NCBI GenBank assembly: GCA_030756715.1
Contig: JAVBJD010000009.1
Location: 1 to 32,235 of the forward strand
DNA length: 32,235 nt
From: Conexivisphaerales archaeon
GTDB taxonomy: Archaea > Thermoproteota > Nitrososphaeria > Conexivisphaerales > UBA164
Direction of reading: 5' to 3'
The notes beneath the pieces were generated by a model, which searched no databases, had not been told where the DNA came from, and saw only the letters and a program-made list of their open reading frames with translations. Both the position numbers and the translations under genes were made by a program. Below are positions 1-9,289 of this stretch, one piece after another (within the stretch, counting starts at the first letter, position 1; each line of letters opens with the position of its first letter).

Positions 1-2
1 CA

Positions 3-47
3 AGCGCGCCGATGAACCGAGAAGCCCCAACCGTGAGGTTGGGGTAG
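3..47 (+). pseudogene. tnpB: C-terminal tail of an IS200/IS605-type TnpB (OrfB), truncated by the window edge
   Basis: Frame 3 reads SAPMNREAPTVRLG-stop, resembling the xEAPxxRxG C-termini of archaeal TnpB proteins; the stop codon abuts a hairpin followed by GTAGTTCAC, typical of IS605-group right ends. Confidence 0.6.
25..44 (+). repeat. Perfect 8-bp stem hairpin CCCCAACC-GTGA-GGTTGGGG with GNRA-type tetraloop; IS605 right-end / omega-RNA scaffold candidate
   Basis: Direct inverted repeat at 25-32 / 37-44 with GTGA loop, overlapping the 3' end of the tnpB-like reading frame. Confidence 0.7.
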
Positions 48-309
48 TTCACTTCGGCTCAGCCTTTCCGGGGACATATATCGAGCCCTATAAAAAACAT
101 GTGAAGAGTGGCGAACTGAACAGGAGCACCGGAAAACATTTAAGCGATCACAAGGCCGATGAACACTAGTAAAAATGAGTAACTTTTTTGATTGCTATTA
201 CTATGGTCATTCCATCAGCAAATATAAGAAGTAGGTCGATTATCAGCTTAACCTGTAGTGAAATTACCAAAGCTATAGATTTCTTAAAATTTCTGGAAAT
301 ATTGATGTT

Positions 310-891
310 TTAGATCTTTAACGAAAGAACGATGTCGAGTATCTGATCAAGCTTTATTGTTTCCTCCTCGGATGGCCGAGGTATGCTTGAAATGTATATG
401 CCGTACGGTTCATACTTTGTCCCGTCAAAGCCGTAAGGTGAGAAAAACGCATAATTATCAACATTCTCAAAGACGGCTTCCAAATATGAGTCTATCAGCC
501 GCAACCCTTCACAGGCATTCTTTTTGTTCTTAAGATCTCTTTCGTATGTGTTTACTGAGAAAAGAACCACATACTTATCACTGTAATCGTTTACTGTCTT
601 TAAAAGGAGCTCGAGTTCTTCTTTTAAGCTGATCTTGAACATATCAGTTGAAGGCCTACCGTAAGTTGGGTTGGAAAGGGGTATGTTCGATAGCTGTATA
701 CCCTTTGAAAGGAGATCTTCAAAAGGTGTTCTTTTAAGTATAGCCTGCCAGGCCTTTAGCGGCTCGAAAAATTCTCTGTTTTCGACAACCCCCCTGTAAG
801 TTGAACTGAAAAGGCTTAAGAGAAACCTGGGATTGCAATCGGCAAAGCTTGAATACGAAAGCCCGCTTATCGAAACAGCTACCGCTCTCAT
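310..891 (-). CDS. Hypothetical protein, 193 aa
   Basis: ORF whose ATG overlaps the stop of the upstream thioredoxin gene by 4 nt (ATGA), suggesting translational coupling. Confidence 0.65.
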   Translation of the reverse strand: MRAVAVSISGLSYSSFADCNPRFLLSLFSSTYRGVVENREFFEPLKAWQAILKRTPFEDLLSKGIQLSNIPLSNPTYGRPSTDMFKISLKEELELLLKTVNDYSDKYVVLFSVNTYERDLKNKKNACEGLRLIDSYLEAVFENVDNYAFFSPYGFDGTKYEPYGIYISSIPRPSEEETIKLDQILDIVLSLKI

Positions 892-1211
892 TGCATCAAC
901 CTGTTGAGCGATTCAACCAAGTAATTCTTAGAAACCACGCCAACAATCCTGTCCACGACGTGGCCGTTCCTAAAAAGAAGAAGCGTAGGAAGCCCGTAGA
1001 TTTCGTATTTTTCTGCTGCTTCAGGATAGTTCTGAGTGTTTATCCTGCCGAAGTTTATCTTTGAATATGTTGGGGCTACGCTCTGAAGGATCCTGTGAAG
1101 TATGTGACAGGGAGCGCACCACGGTGCCCAGAAGTCAACTACAGCATATTCAGAACTTTCAACGAACTCCTCGAGCTCTTCGAAACTCAAACACTCAATA
1201 AGCTCTTGCAT
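888..1211 (-). CDS. trx: Thioredoxin-fold protein
   Basis: WAPWCAPC active site and YGLPTLLLFRNG cis-Pro motif in a 107-aa protein. Confidence 0.92.
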   Translation of the reverse strand: MQELIECLSFEELEEFVESSEYAVVDFWAPWCAPCHILHRILQSVAPTYSKINFGRINTQNYPEAAEKYEIYGLPTLLLFRNGHVVDRIVGVVSKNYLVESLNRLMQ

Positions 1212-1277
1212 AACAGACTAATAAACAAATCAAATTTAAACTTACTTTTTCTTTTTTATGACTTTTTAGGAAATCTG

Positions 1278-2243
1278 TCAGTAGACCTTAAGGCCAAGCA
1301 CATAGTGTATGAAGACGCCGAGCGAAAAGGTCACTATTGAAGCGGCTATGGCAAGCCCGATCATTTCCAATATCTTCCTTTTGTAATCAACCCCGGTTGT
1401 TATGCTTGTTACAAAAGCTACAAGGGCCAGGACGATTACTGTGAAAATGTACGAAAGTACCTGGTCAACCCTTATGCTTAATGAGAGAAAATACGGCAAT
1501 GTAGGTATGAGCGCTCCTACGAGATAAGAAAAACCTACAAAGAAAGCCGACTCCTTTGCTGTCGACTCTTCTTTTTCATCTGGCTGGGGTATGCCAAAAA
1601 CCCTGCTCATAAGAAGCTGCCTCAGCCTCTTGTTTTCGTTAAGTTCTCCCTCAGATTTTGAGGAGATGTATGCTCCCACAGCCATCGAAAGGCTTCCAGA
1701 AACGCCTATCACTATTCCTGCTATGCCTACGAGGAAGCCTACCGCGTAGGCACCCACAAACCCCGAAACTGCGGCTAAAAGTTCTATGAGGCCATCGTTT
1801 ATGCCGAGCAGGATGTCCCTTATATTCTTTAAAAACGCGCTCTCTGTTTTGGTCCTGAAAAAGCTCTCGTGCTCCATTTCGTCCTTAATAACCCTTTTCA
1901 GCGTATCCTTTTCTTCGTTTGTCAAACGCTGATCGTCATAGAGCTTAAGGTAGTTTACCACCGTCGCAGATTCCCTTTCTTCAAAAAGCTTCATGGTAAG
2001 GTTGAGCCCAAAAACGTAAAAGAACAAAGCCTCGAGCGAAATGAAGAAATTGTTCGGGGGATTTGGTACCTGTATCGAAAGCCTGTTCATCATCTTTCTA
2101 AAGAACTCAGCGTGAAACCTTTCAACGTTTGACAGTTCCTTTAACCTTTCTTTGGCTTCCTTATCTTTCACTAATTTTGAAAGCTTCTCATAAAGCATCA
2201 TGTCGTGAAGTTCGTCAAGGTAGAAGGACGCTATCAAATCCAT
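1278..2243 (-). CDS. Ferritin-like/rubrerythrin N-terminal domain fused to VIT1/CCC1-family membrane transporter (MbfA-like)
   Basis: N-terminal ExxH-type helices (ERFHAEFF, DEMEHESFF), then VIT1-like GINDGLIELLAAVSGFVGA and several TM segments. Confidence 0.85.
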   Translation of the reverse strand: MDLIASFYLDELHDMMLYEKLSKLVKDKEAKERLKELSNVERFHAEFFRKMMNRLSIQVPNPPNNFFISLEALFFYVFGLNLTMKLFEERESATVVNYLKLYDDQRLTNEEKDTLKRVIKDEMEHESFFRTKTESAFLKNIRDILLGINDGLIELLAAVSGFVGAYAVGFLVGIAGIVIGVSGSLSMAVGAYISSKSEGELNENKRLRQLLMSRVFGIPQPDEKEESTAKESAFFVGFSYLVGALIPTLPYFLSLSIRVDQVLSYIFTVIVLALVAFVTSITTGVDYKRKILEMIGLAIAASIVTFSLGVFIHYVLGLKVY

Positions 2244-2320
2244 GGTTGGTTTATTGAAAAAATTTTATTTAAACGTTCTTAAAATATGTATTAAAAATAA
2301 ATTATTTAAAATGATAATTT

Positions 2321-3070
2321 TTAGTCCAGCCGGTAAAGGTATGGCAGAGAGACGCCCAGGGGTTCCTCTGGCTCAAGGTCAAGAACTCTGTCCCCGAGGA
2401 TCTTTGAAACAGGGTCGTACTCCATAAGACTCAATTCACCTTCCACAAGCCCGGTTATTAAGCCTCCGGTTCTGTTTACTGATACTGAAAAAGAGAGGCC
2501 CAGTTCAGCAAGTTTGCTCTGAATCGACTCCGTAACGCTTGGCGATATGTTTTCGCTCATCAGCAGTACCTTCGCGTCTCCGACTTTTTTGAGCAGCTTA
2601 AACAGGTTAAGCGCAAAAGACGGTATACCTTCCTCTCCGTGTAAAGGCAGAGCTACGATTGGCTGGTTTGAAGAGGGCAAAAGCGATTGGTTTTCGGCGT
2701 CTATCGCTTTTATGGTCGCATATATTTCTTCTGCTATCTCGCTGAAGATAGCAGAATACGGTTTGTCCTTTAAAGCTTCTTCATAGGCCTCAGCCTCAAA
2801 TATTATCAGGGGCTTGTTTTTAGAGAGTATCCTCTTTATCTGCGTTGCCGCCTTGAACTTAGCGGACTTTTCTTCTTCAAAAGGGGTAACACCAACGTAT
2901 ATAAAGCCATCGAGGTCTTCATCTATACCATCTTTGCCAAGATTGAACACGTAATATCTCTTCGAAAGCTTTAACCCTTCTTTGTCAGCTAAATCCAATA
3001 CGTATTTGCCAATCATACCATCGACTAAGATTCGGTTTAAATAAGACATAAATGACACTTGCCAGTTCAT
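2321..3070 (-). CDS. Hypothetical protein, ~249 aa (possible start at internal Met, MSYLNRI...)
   Basis: Long ORF with coherent composition; no family recognised. Confidence 0.55.
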   Translation of the reverse strand: MNWQVSFMSYLNRILVDGMIGKYVLDLADKEGLKLSKRYYVFNLGKDGIDEDLDGFIYVGVTPFEEEKSAKFKAATQIKRILSKNKPLIIFEAEAYEEALKDKPYSAIFSEIAEEIYATIKAIDAENQSLLPSSNQPIVALPLHGEEGIPSFALNLFKLLKKVGDAKVLLMSENISPSVTESIQSKLAELGLSFSVSVNRTGGLITGLVEGELSLMEYDPVSKILGDRVLDLEPEEPLGVSLPYLYRLD

Positions 3071-3300
3071 TAGATATAAAAGAACCTATACAAATATCAT
3101 TAATTACTGATAAACAAAAATTGACACGACAGTTGTTATATATTTTTAACTGATTTGGTAATATAATTTAACTTTTGAATAAAATTATTCAAAAAACCAT
3201 AACATTACATGACAGCACTGTTTGGCTAAAATAATTCTTTTAGATATATTAAATTTTGGCCATAAAAGTTTAAGAGAAGATTATATATCAAGTACTTTCA

Positions 3301-4650
3301 TTGATTAAAAAGATGCGGTATTATATTGAAACTTACGGATGTGCTGCCAACGAGTTTGATAGCCTCGTTATTTCAGATTTTCTGGAAAAGGAAGGATGGG
3401 AAAGAAGTGACCTTAACGGTTCTGACCTTATAATAATAAACACTTGTGGTGTTAAGAAGCCTACAGAGGACAAGATACTCTACAGGTTAAAAGAAATAAA
3501 CGCGCTTAACAAAAAGATAGTCGTAGCTGGATGCCTTACCAGGATAGACCCGGAAGCGTTAAAAGCCGCTGGCTTTAACGTTGCTATAGACGTCAGATCA
3601 CTGAACAGAATAGGCGAAGCGGCCGAATCAGCTCTAAAAGGCGCAAAGAACGAGTTCATTCAATCGGATAAAAATTTTGATAAGGTTGCTTTCTTAGCAA
3701 AAAAATTAACCCAAACAATAGGAGTCATAGAGGTTCAGGAAGGCTGTGCCTATAACTGCTCATATTGCGCAACTAAGATCTCCAGAGGCAGCGTGTTCAG
3801 TTTTCCTGACAGTTCAATACTGAGAAGCGTGAGCGAGCTTGTAAGGAAAGGAGCGGTAGAAATATGGCTTACAGGGCAGGACGTAGCGGCATACAGGTAT
3901 GAAAAAAAGGATCTGGCGGATCTTTTAATGGAAATCGATACAGTCGATAAGGACTTTTACGTTCGGGTTGGGATGTCAACGCCACCATTTTTCAAAGCTA
4001 TAGCTGAAAAGCTGTTGAGGTCTTACCCGAAAAAGGCTTACAGGTTCTTTCACATACCCGTGCAGTCTGGGAGCGATATGGTTCTGCTTGACATGAAAAG
4101 AGGGTACAGGGCAAGCTTGTTTGAGGACCTGGTAAGAAAGGTACGCTCCTTTTTTCCCGATGCCACAATAGAAACTGACATCATAGTTGGTTACCCAACT
4201 GAAACTGAAGAAGACTTTGAGGAAACCATCGAGCTGCTGAACAGGACAAGGCCCAACGTCGTTAACATATCGAAATTCTGGAAAAGACCTAACACCGAAG
4301 CTTCAAAGTTTAAGGAGCTTGACTCAAAAGTAGTTGCTGAGAGATCTAAAAAGGCTTATGAGCTCATCCTGCAGATCATGAAAGAAGAGAATCAGAAGTG
4401 GATAGGATGGGAAGGGGAAGCTTTAGTTACTGAAAAGAGCGAAAAAAGAACTGGCTGGAAAGCTAGAAACATGGCATACAAGCAGATAATAATCGAAAGC
4501 GAAGGAATGCTGCTCGGGAAAAAGGTGTTCGTCAAAGTTCATGGGTCTGACCCGGTTAACCTCTACGCCAGGCCTCTTTATGTTATTGATGAAAAGGAAC
4601 CCATCACAGACGATACTTCATTCAGCTTAAGTTCTAAAAGTGTAAATTAA
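3301..4650 (+). CDS. tRNA (N6-threonylcarbamoyladenosine(37)-C2)-methylthiotransferase, archaeal CDKAL1/MtaB type; likely start ATG 3313
   Basis: UPF0004 start YIETYGCAANEFDS, radical-SAM motif EGCAYNCSYCATKISRG, PVQSGSDMVLLDMKRGY, TDIIVGYPTETEEDF; TATA-like tract ~30 nt upstream of ATG 3313. Confidence 0.92.
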   Translation: MIKKMRYYIETYGCAANEFDSLVISDFLEKEGWERSDLNGSDLIIINTCGVKKPTEDKILYRLKEINALNKKIVVAGCLTRIDPEALKAAGFNVAIDVRSLNRIGEAAESALKGAKNEFIQSDKNFDKVAFLAKKLTQTIGVIEVQEGCAYNCSYCATKISRGSVFSFPDSSILRSVSELVRKGAVEIWLTGQDVAAYRYEKKDLADLLMEIDTVDKDFYVRVGMSTPPFFKAIAEKLLRSYPKKAYRFFHIPVQSGSDMVLLDMKRGYRASLFEDLVRKVRSFFPDATIETDIIVGYPTETEEDFEETIELLNRTRPNVVNISKFWKRPNTEASKFKELDSKVVAERSKKAYELILQIMKEENQKWIGWEGEALVTEKSEKRTGWKARNMAYKQIIIESEGMLLGKKVFVKVHGSDPVNLYARPLYVIDEKEPITDDTSFSLSSKSVN

Positions 4651-4733
4651 GCACAGGTTATTAAAAAGTACCGCCAAATAATATGCGACCTCGATGATAT
4701 CAAGGAAGAGCCGTCTGAGGTGTGATGTAGATT

Positions 4734-5396
4734 ATGAGTGATGAGAGGTCAAAATTTGCGGTCTTACTGTCAGGTGGAAAGGACAGCAACTACGCAATTC
4801 TTCTGAACAAAAGAAAAACTGGCAAGATGCCGTGCTGCGCGATAACAGTCAAAGCGAAGGAAGACGACATGCTCTTTCATTATGAAAACGTAAAGTGGGC
4901 TGAGCTTCAGTGCAGGAGCATGGGTTTGTCATGGATCTTCGTGGATGAACTAGAAGAAGGGCTGAAAGAGGCCAGAGAAAAGTACGGGGCCGATTCGTTA
5001 CTAACCGGAGGAATACTGAGCAATTTTCAGAAAAAGCGGTTTGAAAGCTTGGCAGCGAAGTTCGGGATGAGCGTCTACTCACCTCTCTGGGGAGTTGATC
5101 AGGAAGAGTACATGACTCAGCTCGTCAAAGACGGTATAGAATACATAATAGTTAAGGTGGCCGCACTAGGTCTGGGAAAAGAGTGGCTAGGAAGGAAGAT
5201 AGGTATGAAGGAAACTGTTGAGCTATTAGAGCTATCCAGAAAGTACAGGTTTAACCCTAGCTTTGAAGGGGGAGAGGCTGAAACATTCGTTCTGAGGTCG
5301 CCGCTTTACAGCAGAGGTATAACGATAAAGCAATATGAGGTAATATGGAAGAAGGATTCGGGGGTATATTTAATAAAGGAGGCAGCGCTTGAGTAA
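4734..5396 (+). CDS. dph6: Diphthine--ammonia ligase (Dph6-type ATP pyrophosphatase)
   Basis: SGGKDSNYAI PP-loop; LLTGGILSNFQKKRFE, SPLWGVDQEEYM and GGEAETFVLRSPLY motifs. Confidence 0.9.
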   Translation: MSDERSKFAVLLSGGKDSNYAILLNKRKTGKMPCCAITVKAKEDDMLFHYENVKWAELQCRSMGLSWIFVDELEEGLKEAREKYGADSLLTGGILSNFQKKRFESLAAKFGMSVYSPLWGVDQEEYMTQLVKDGIEYIIVKVAALGLGKEWLGRKIGMKETVELLELSRKYRFNPSFEGGEAETFVLRSPLYSRGITIKQYEVIWKKDSGVYLIKEAALE

Positions 5397-5401
5397 TTGT
5401 A

Positions 5402-6685
5402 ATGCTTGAAGAGCTAAAGGAAGGGTTAAAGAACGCTTTTGACAAGCTCCTGAAAGGCGGAGTTGATGAAAAAGCCATAAGGGAATTTATACTCGACCTT
5501 CAGAGGACCCTGATCAGAGCTGACGTAAACGCGAAAGTAGTTTTTGACTTCACCAAAAAGGTGGAGGAAAGGCTCAAGACAGCCTCTGAGCTTCCCGGGG
5601 TATCTTTTAAAGAAATGGCGATAAAAATAGTTTACGAAGAAATGACAAACCTTCTTGGGGGAGAGTACAAGCTTCAGTTAAAACCGAAGAACGTGATCAT
5701 GCTGGTTGGCATACAGGGTTCGGGCAAGACCACTTTTTCTGTAAAGCTCGGTAACTACTTAAAAAAGAGGGGTTATTCTGTCGGCATAATAGAGGCTGAC
5801 GTGTACAGGCCAGGGGCTTATGAACAGGTTTCTCAGCTGGCAGAAAGAGCAGGGCTGAGCGTTTACGGCTCTAAGGACGAAAAAGACCCGAAAAAGATAG
5901 TCGAGAACGGACTGAAAAACTTTTTTGACAAAAGCGTAGTGATAATAGACACCGCTGGAAGGCATAAAAACGAGCAGGAGCTTATGAAAGAGGTAAAGGA
6001 GCTTTACAGCGAATTTAATCCAACGTTAACTTTGCTCGTGATAGACGCAACGATAGGGCAGCAGGCATACTATCAGGCCAAAGCTTTTGCTGAGACCGTT
6101 GGAGTGGGGGGCATAGTGATTACAAAGCTAGATGGCACGGCAAAAGGAGGGGGTGCGCTTGCTGCAGCAGCCGCTACAGGGGCAAAGGTTTATTTTATAT
6201 CTACGGGAGAGAGGATAGAGGAAATAGAGGAGTTCAACCCGAAGAGGTTCGTGGGCAGGCTCATAGGGCTTGGTGACTTGGAAGGCCTGCTAGAAAGGGT
6301 CAAAAACGCGGAAATACAGGTTTCAAAAGAACAGACTAAAAAGATAATGTCGGGAAGGTTTACACTTGAGGACTTCCTCGAGCAGATAGAGCAGATGGAA
6401 AAGATAGGGCCTATGGAAAAGATCGTCGAGATGCTGCCTCTGCCTGTAAAGGTTGACAAGAAGGAGATAGAGAAGGCAAAGGTTCAGACGAAGAAATGGA
6501 AGGCGATAATCTTGAGCATGACGCCCGAGGAAAGGATAAACCCAAAGCTGATCAACGGATCTAGGATGAGGAGGATAGCCCTTGGTTCTGGGACAACGGA
6601 AAAGGACGTTAAAGACCTCCTTGAAGCTTTTGAGAAAGGGAAGACCTTTATCAAGGGCGCAAAGCGGACTAGGTTTGCTTTCTGA
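5402..6685 (+). CDS. srp54: Signal recognition particle GTPase SRP54
   Basis: GIQGSGKTT, DVYRPGAYEQ, DTAGRH, TKLDGTAKGGGAL and M-domain INGSRMRRIALGSGT. Confidence 0.97.
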   Translation: MLEELKEGLKNAFDKLLKGGVDEKAIREFILDLQRTLIRADVNAKVVFDFTKKVEERLKTASELPGVSFKEMAIKIVYEEMTNLLGGEYKLQLKPKNVIMLVGIQGSGKTTFSVKLGNYLKKRGYSVGIIEADVYRPGAYEQVSQLAERAGLSVYGSKDEKDPKKIVENGLKNFFDKSVVIIDTAGRHKNEQELMKEVKELYSEFNPTLTLLVIDATIGQQAYYQAKAFAETVGVGGIVITKLDGTAKGGGALAAAAATGAKVYFISTGERIEEIEEFNPKRFVGRLIGLGDLEGLLERVKNAEIQVSKEQTKKIMSGRFTLEDFLEQIEQMEKIGPMEKIVEMLPLPVKVDKKEIEKAKVQTKKWKAIILSMTPEERINPKLINGSRMRRIALGSGTTEKDVKDLLEAFEKGKTFIKGAKRTRFAF

Positions 6686-7691
6686 ACCTGCCATACTGTA
6701 ACGGGTTCTTTATGTTGTCACAAGTTTCGTCCCTCCTGCAGAGGTGCAGGGCAAGAAGCTTTTCGCAGCTGGGAACCATGTACTTTGTCCCAGAACCCTT
6801 GCTGCCTGAGATCTGCATTACCTGATACTTTGTGATCCTTTCGTTAAAATCCGGGGCCGTCCTGAAAAGCTCCACTATATCATCGGGGTTCCAGCCTATG
6901 TTCGTCAGGTAGGTGGCTATAAGGAACCTCGCGGAATGCGGAATGTTGACTCCCTGCTTTAGCTGGTTAATCTGGTAGTCGACGCAGGGGGGCATCTTCC
7001 CAGTGTAAACGAAGGTCCTTGGCTTTGGCTTTGCTTCTTCGATTTCTTTCACAAGTGAAAGAAGGCTTCCCTTAATGTTGGGCTTTGGCATGTTCTTTAG
7101 CCTTTCAACAATCATGTTCATAGAAATTTCCCTGAACATGTGAGCAAGCTCGCTGTGCTTTACGTAAACATTTCCCATGTAAACCCACCTGTTCACTAAC
7201 TTCCAGGACTCCTCTCCCTTTACAGAGAACCTCATGTAGTATGGGAGAGGCATCAGGAACCCTTTATCAAACTGGTCAAGCTTTACCCCAGAAATTCTTT
7301 CAAAGATTGCCCTCACAATTTCTCTGCCCCTTGGGTTTTTCTCTATCTCTTCCAGCAGATAAGATTCACTCCTTCTCGCTTCAGCTATCGCAAACCTGCT
7401 GTAGATTACCTGATCTTCTGTAAACCTCACAGCTATCATTGAAATTATAAAAGATACTAAAGATACGTCGTGGTGCACGTCGTCCATTTTCGGAGATACG
7501 CCTGTCCTGATTCCGGTTACGAGCCTTTTCCTCGTTGCATCCAGAACATCCCCGGGATCAAAGCCCATTATCTCTATAGAATCTATTTTATCGATGGTCA
7601 GCCCCGGGTTTCTCTTTAAGGCATAGGAAATGCTCTCCGGCAAAAAAGGATACTTTGCGTAATCTTCGATCCCAAGGAACTCCTGCAACAA
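6669..7691 (-). CDS. priL: DNA primase large subunit (4Fe-4S)
   Basis: PriL-like C-terminal region PPCVDYQIN...HSARFLIATYLTNIGW...PSCEKL...C with four conserved-type Cys. Confidence 0.88.
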   Translation of the reverse strand: MLQEFLGIEDYAKYPFLPESISYALKRNPGLTIDKIDSIEIMGFDPGDVLDATRKRLVTGIRTGVSPKMDDVHHDVSLVSFIISMIAVRFTEDQVIYSRFAIAEARRSESYLLEEIEKNPRGREIVRAIFERISGVKLDQFDKGFLMPLPYYMRFSVKGEESWKLVNRWVYMGNVYVKHSELAHMFREISMNMIVERLKNMPKPNIKGSLLSLVKEIEEAKPKPRTFVYTGKMPPCVDYQINQLKQGVNIPHSARFLIATYLTNIGWNPDDIVELFRTAPDFNERITKYQVMQISGSKGSGTKYMVPSCEKLLALHLCRRDETCDNIKNPLQYGRFRKQT

Positions 7692-7765
7692 TCATTTAAA
7701 AAGCTGTCAGAATTAAAAGCTTATCGATAGAAATAATTATAAAATGCCTGTTCTAACATATAAGT

Positions 7766-8515
7766 ATGTTTCATTTACAGACTAAAGACGTCAACAGCTG
7801 GAACATGGTCATAAAGGCAGCATCGGCGCTGCTTGAAGAAGTAGCTCTTGAGTTTCATCCCGACATGATAACGATGAGGAACATGGACCCTTCTCACATA
7901 GCCATGCTAAACCTTGAATGGCTCAAACAGTCCTTTGATGTTTATGAATGCGATGGAGAGCACGTAGTTACTTTAAGGATAGACGACCTTGCAAACGTAA
8001 TGAAAAGGGCTTCTAAAGGGGAACAGATAGAGATGTCGCTAGGAGAGGGCAACACTTTGCTGATAAAGGTTTCTAACGGTTTTCAGAGGGAATTTGTACT
8101 GCACATCTTGGAATCATCGCACACAGCCGTTCCTGTACCAAAAGTTAACTTTTCTGCAAAGATAGTCATGACGTTAAAGGGTTTCAGGGAAGCCCTTGCT
8201 GACATAGAAACAGTATCTGACGAAGTAAACATGAAGGCCGACACCGGGGCTCTTGTGCTGAGCGGTTCCAGTGAATACGGAAACGTAAAGGTAACGGTCA
8301 CAACCGCTACCCCTGATGTCAAAGAAATAACAGTTAACGAGCCGTCTTCGGCTTCTTACAGCATCGAGTACCTTGAGAAGTTCATAAAATCGCTGTCTTC
8401 TTCTCTTGATTACATAACTATTGAGTTCGGGAACAGGCTCCCGATAAGGGTTCAAGCTCCGCTAGATGATAAAGGTTCAAAGCTAGAGTACTACCTTGCA
8501 CCGAGGGTTGAGTGA
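7766..8515 (+). CDS. pcn: DNA polymerase sliding clamp PCNA
   Basis: 249 aa; FHPDMITMRNMDPSHIAMLNLEW, YSIEYLEKFIKSLSSSLDYITIEFGNRLPIRV, LEYYLAPRVE. Confidence 0.97.
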   Translation: MFHLQTKDVNSWNMVIKAASALLEEVALEFHPDMITMRNMDPSHIAMLNLEWLKQSFDVYECDGEHVVTLRIDDLANVMKRASKGEQIEMSLGEGNTLLIKVSNGFQREFVLHILESSHTAVPVPKVNFSAKIVMTLKGFREALADIETVSDEVNMKADTGALVLSGSSEYGNVKVTVTTATPDVKEITVNEPSSASYSIEYLEKFIKSLSSSLDYITIEFGNRLPIRVQAPLDDKGSKLEYYLAPRVE

Positions 8516-8838
8516 TGAACATAAAAAGGCTCTTTACATTTGAAAACCTTTACATCGCAGCTTTTCTCTTGGTACTTTCTGGGATAATCAGCTTTATAGT
8601 TGGGGAAACTTCCGTGCCCCTTACTGCTGCCTTTACGTCTAACCTTTCTTACCAGACACTTTTTGAAACTATAATTCTTTTCTTCATAAACGTTCTGGGC
8701 GTTTCAGGCCTCTTCCTGCTTTTCAGAACAGGAAAGGCAAACGATGTACGGGTCGCCAGGACTTACCTTTTTACCGGACTTATATTCATAGTTGTATGGT
8801 ACCTCTTGATTTACGAGCTCTATTACACTGTAGCGTAA
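8512..8838 (+). CDS. Small 3-TM membrane protein, OSTC/Ost3-Ost6-like architecture (tentative)
   Basis: 107 aa, three hydrophobic segments; start overlaps PCNA stop (GTGATG). Spacing and motifs (SGIISFIVGE...FFINVLGVSGLFLLFRTGKAN...TGLIFIVVWYLLIYELYY) resemble OSTC. Confidence 0.7.
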   Translation: MMNIKRLFTFENLYIAAFLLVLSGIISFIVGETSVPLTAAFTSNLSYQTLFETIILFFINVLGVSGLFLLFRTGKANDVRVARTYLFTGLIFIVVWYLLIYELYYTVA

Positions 8839-8895
8839 ATTTAGCTCAAAGTTATCCAAAAGCTTTAATAACCTTTCCTGCTACTACATTCGAAG

Positions 8896-9282
8896 GTGAA
8901 GCCGATGAGCCAAAAACCTAGTTATGTAAAGTTTGATACGCCAGCTGAGCTTGCCCAGGCTGCGCTGGATGCAGTCAAGCAGGCAAAAGAAACCGGAAAG
9001 ATTAGGAAGGGAACAAACGAAGTAACAAAAGCTGTGGAAAGGGGCGAGGCCAAATTGGTGGTAATTGCAGAAGACGTTGATCCTCCAGAAATAGTAGCGC
9101 ATTTGCCCTTGATCTGCAGCGAGAGAAAGATACCCTACATATACGTTAAGTCAAAGAAGGACTTGGGGGCCGCAGCGGGATTGCAGGTTGCATCTGCAGC
9201 TGTAGCGATAGTCGACCCTGGACAGGCTAAACAGATACTGGATCAGGTTACTTCTCAGCTCCAGAAAATAATAGGTGTATAG
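8896..9282 (+). CDS. rpl7ae: Ribosomal protein L7Ae (likely start ATG 8905)
   Basis: [58 protein letters not shown]. Confidence 0.98.
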   Translation: MKPMSQKPSYVKFDTPAELAQAALDAVKQAKETGKIRKGTNEVTKAVERGEAKLVVIAEDVDPPEIVAHLPLICSERKIPYIYVKSKKDLGAAAGLQVASAAVAIVDPGQAKQILDQVTSQLQKIIGV

Positions 9283-9289
9283 AATATAA

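Noticed and set aside
2-169. Open frame 2 across the left edge (KRADEPRSPNREVGVVHFGSAFPG...)
   Set aside because: It overlaps the hairpin in a different frame from the TnpB-like tail and shows no domain signal; probably coincidental.
4685-4745. Possible C/D-box sRNA (GATGATA...CTGA...GTGATGT) between the MtaB-like gene and dph6
   Set aside because: Box C matches are imperfect and no convincing terminal D box or closing stem is seen.
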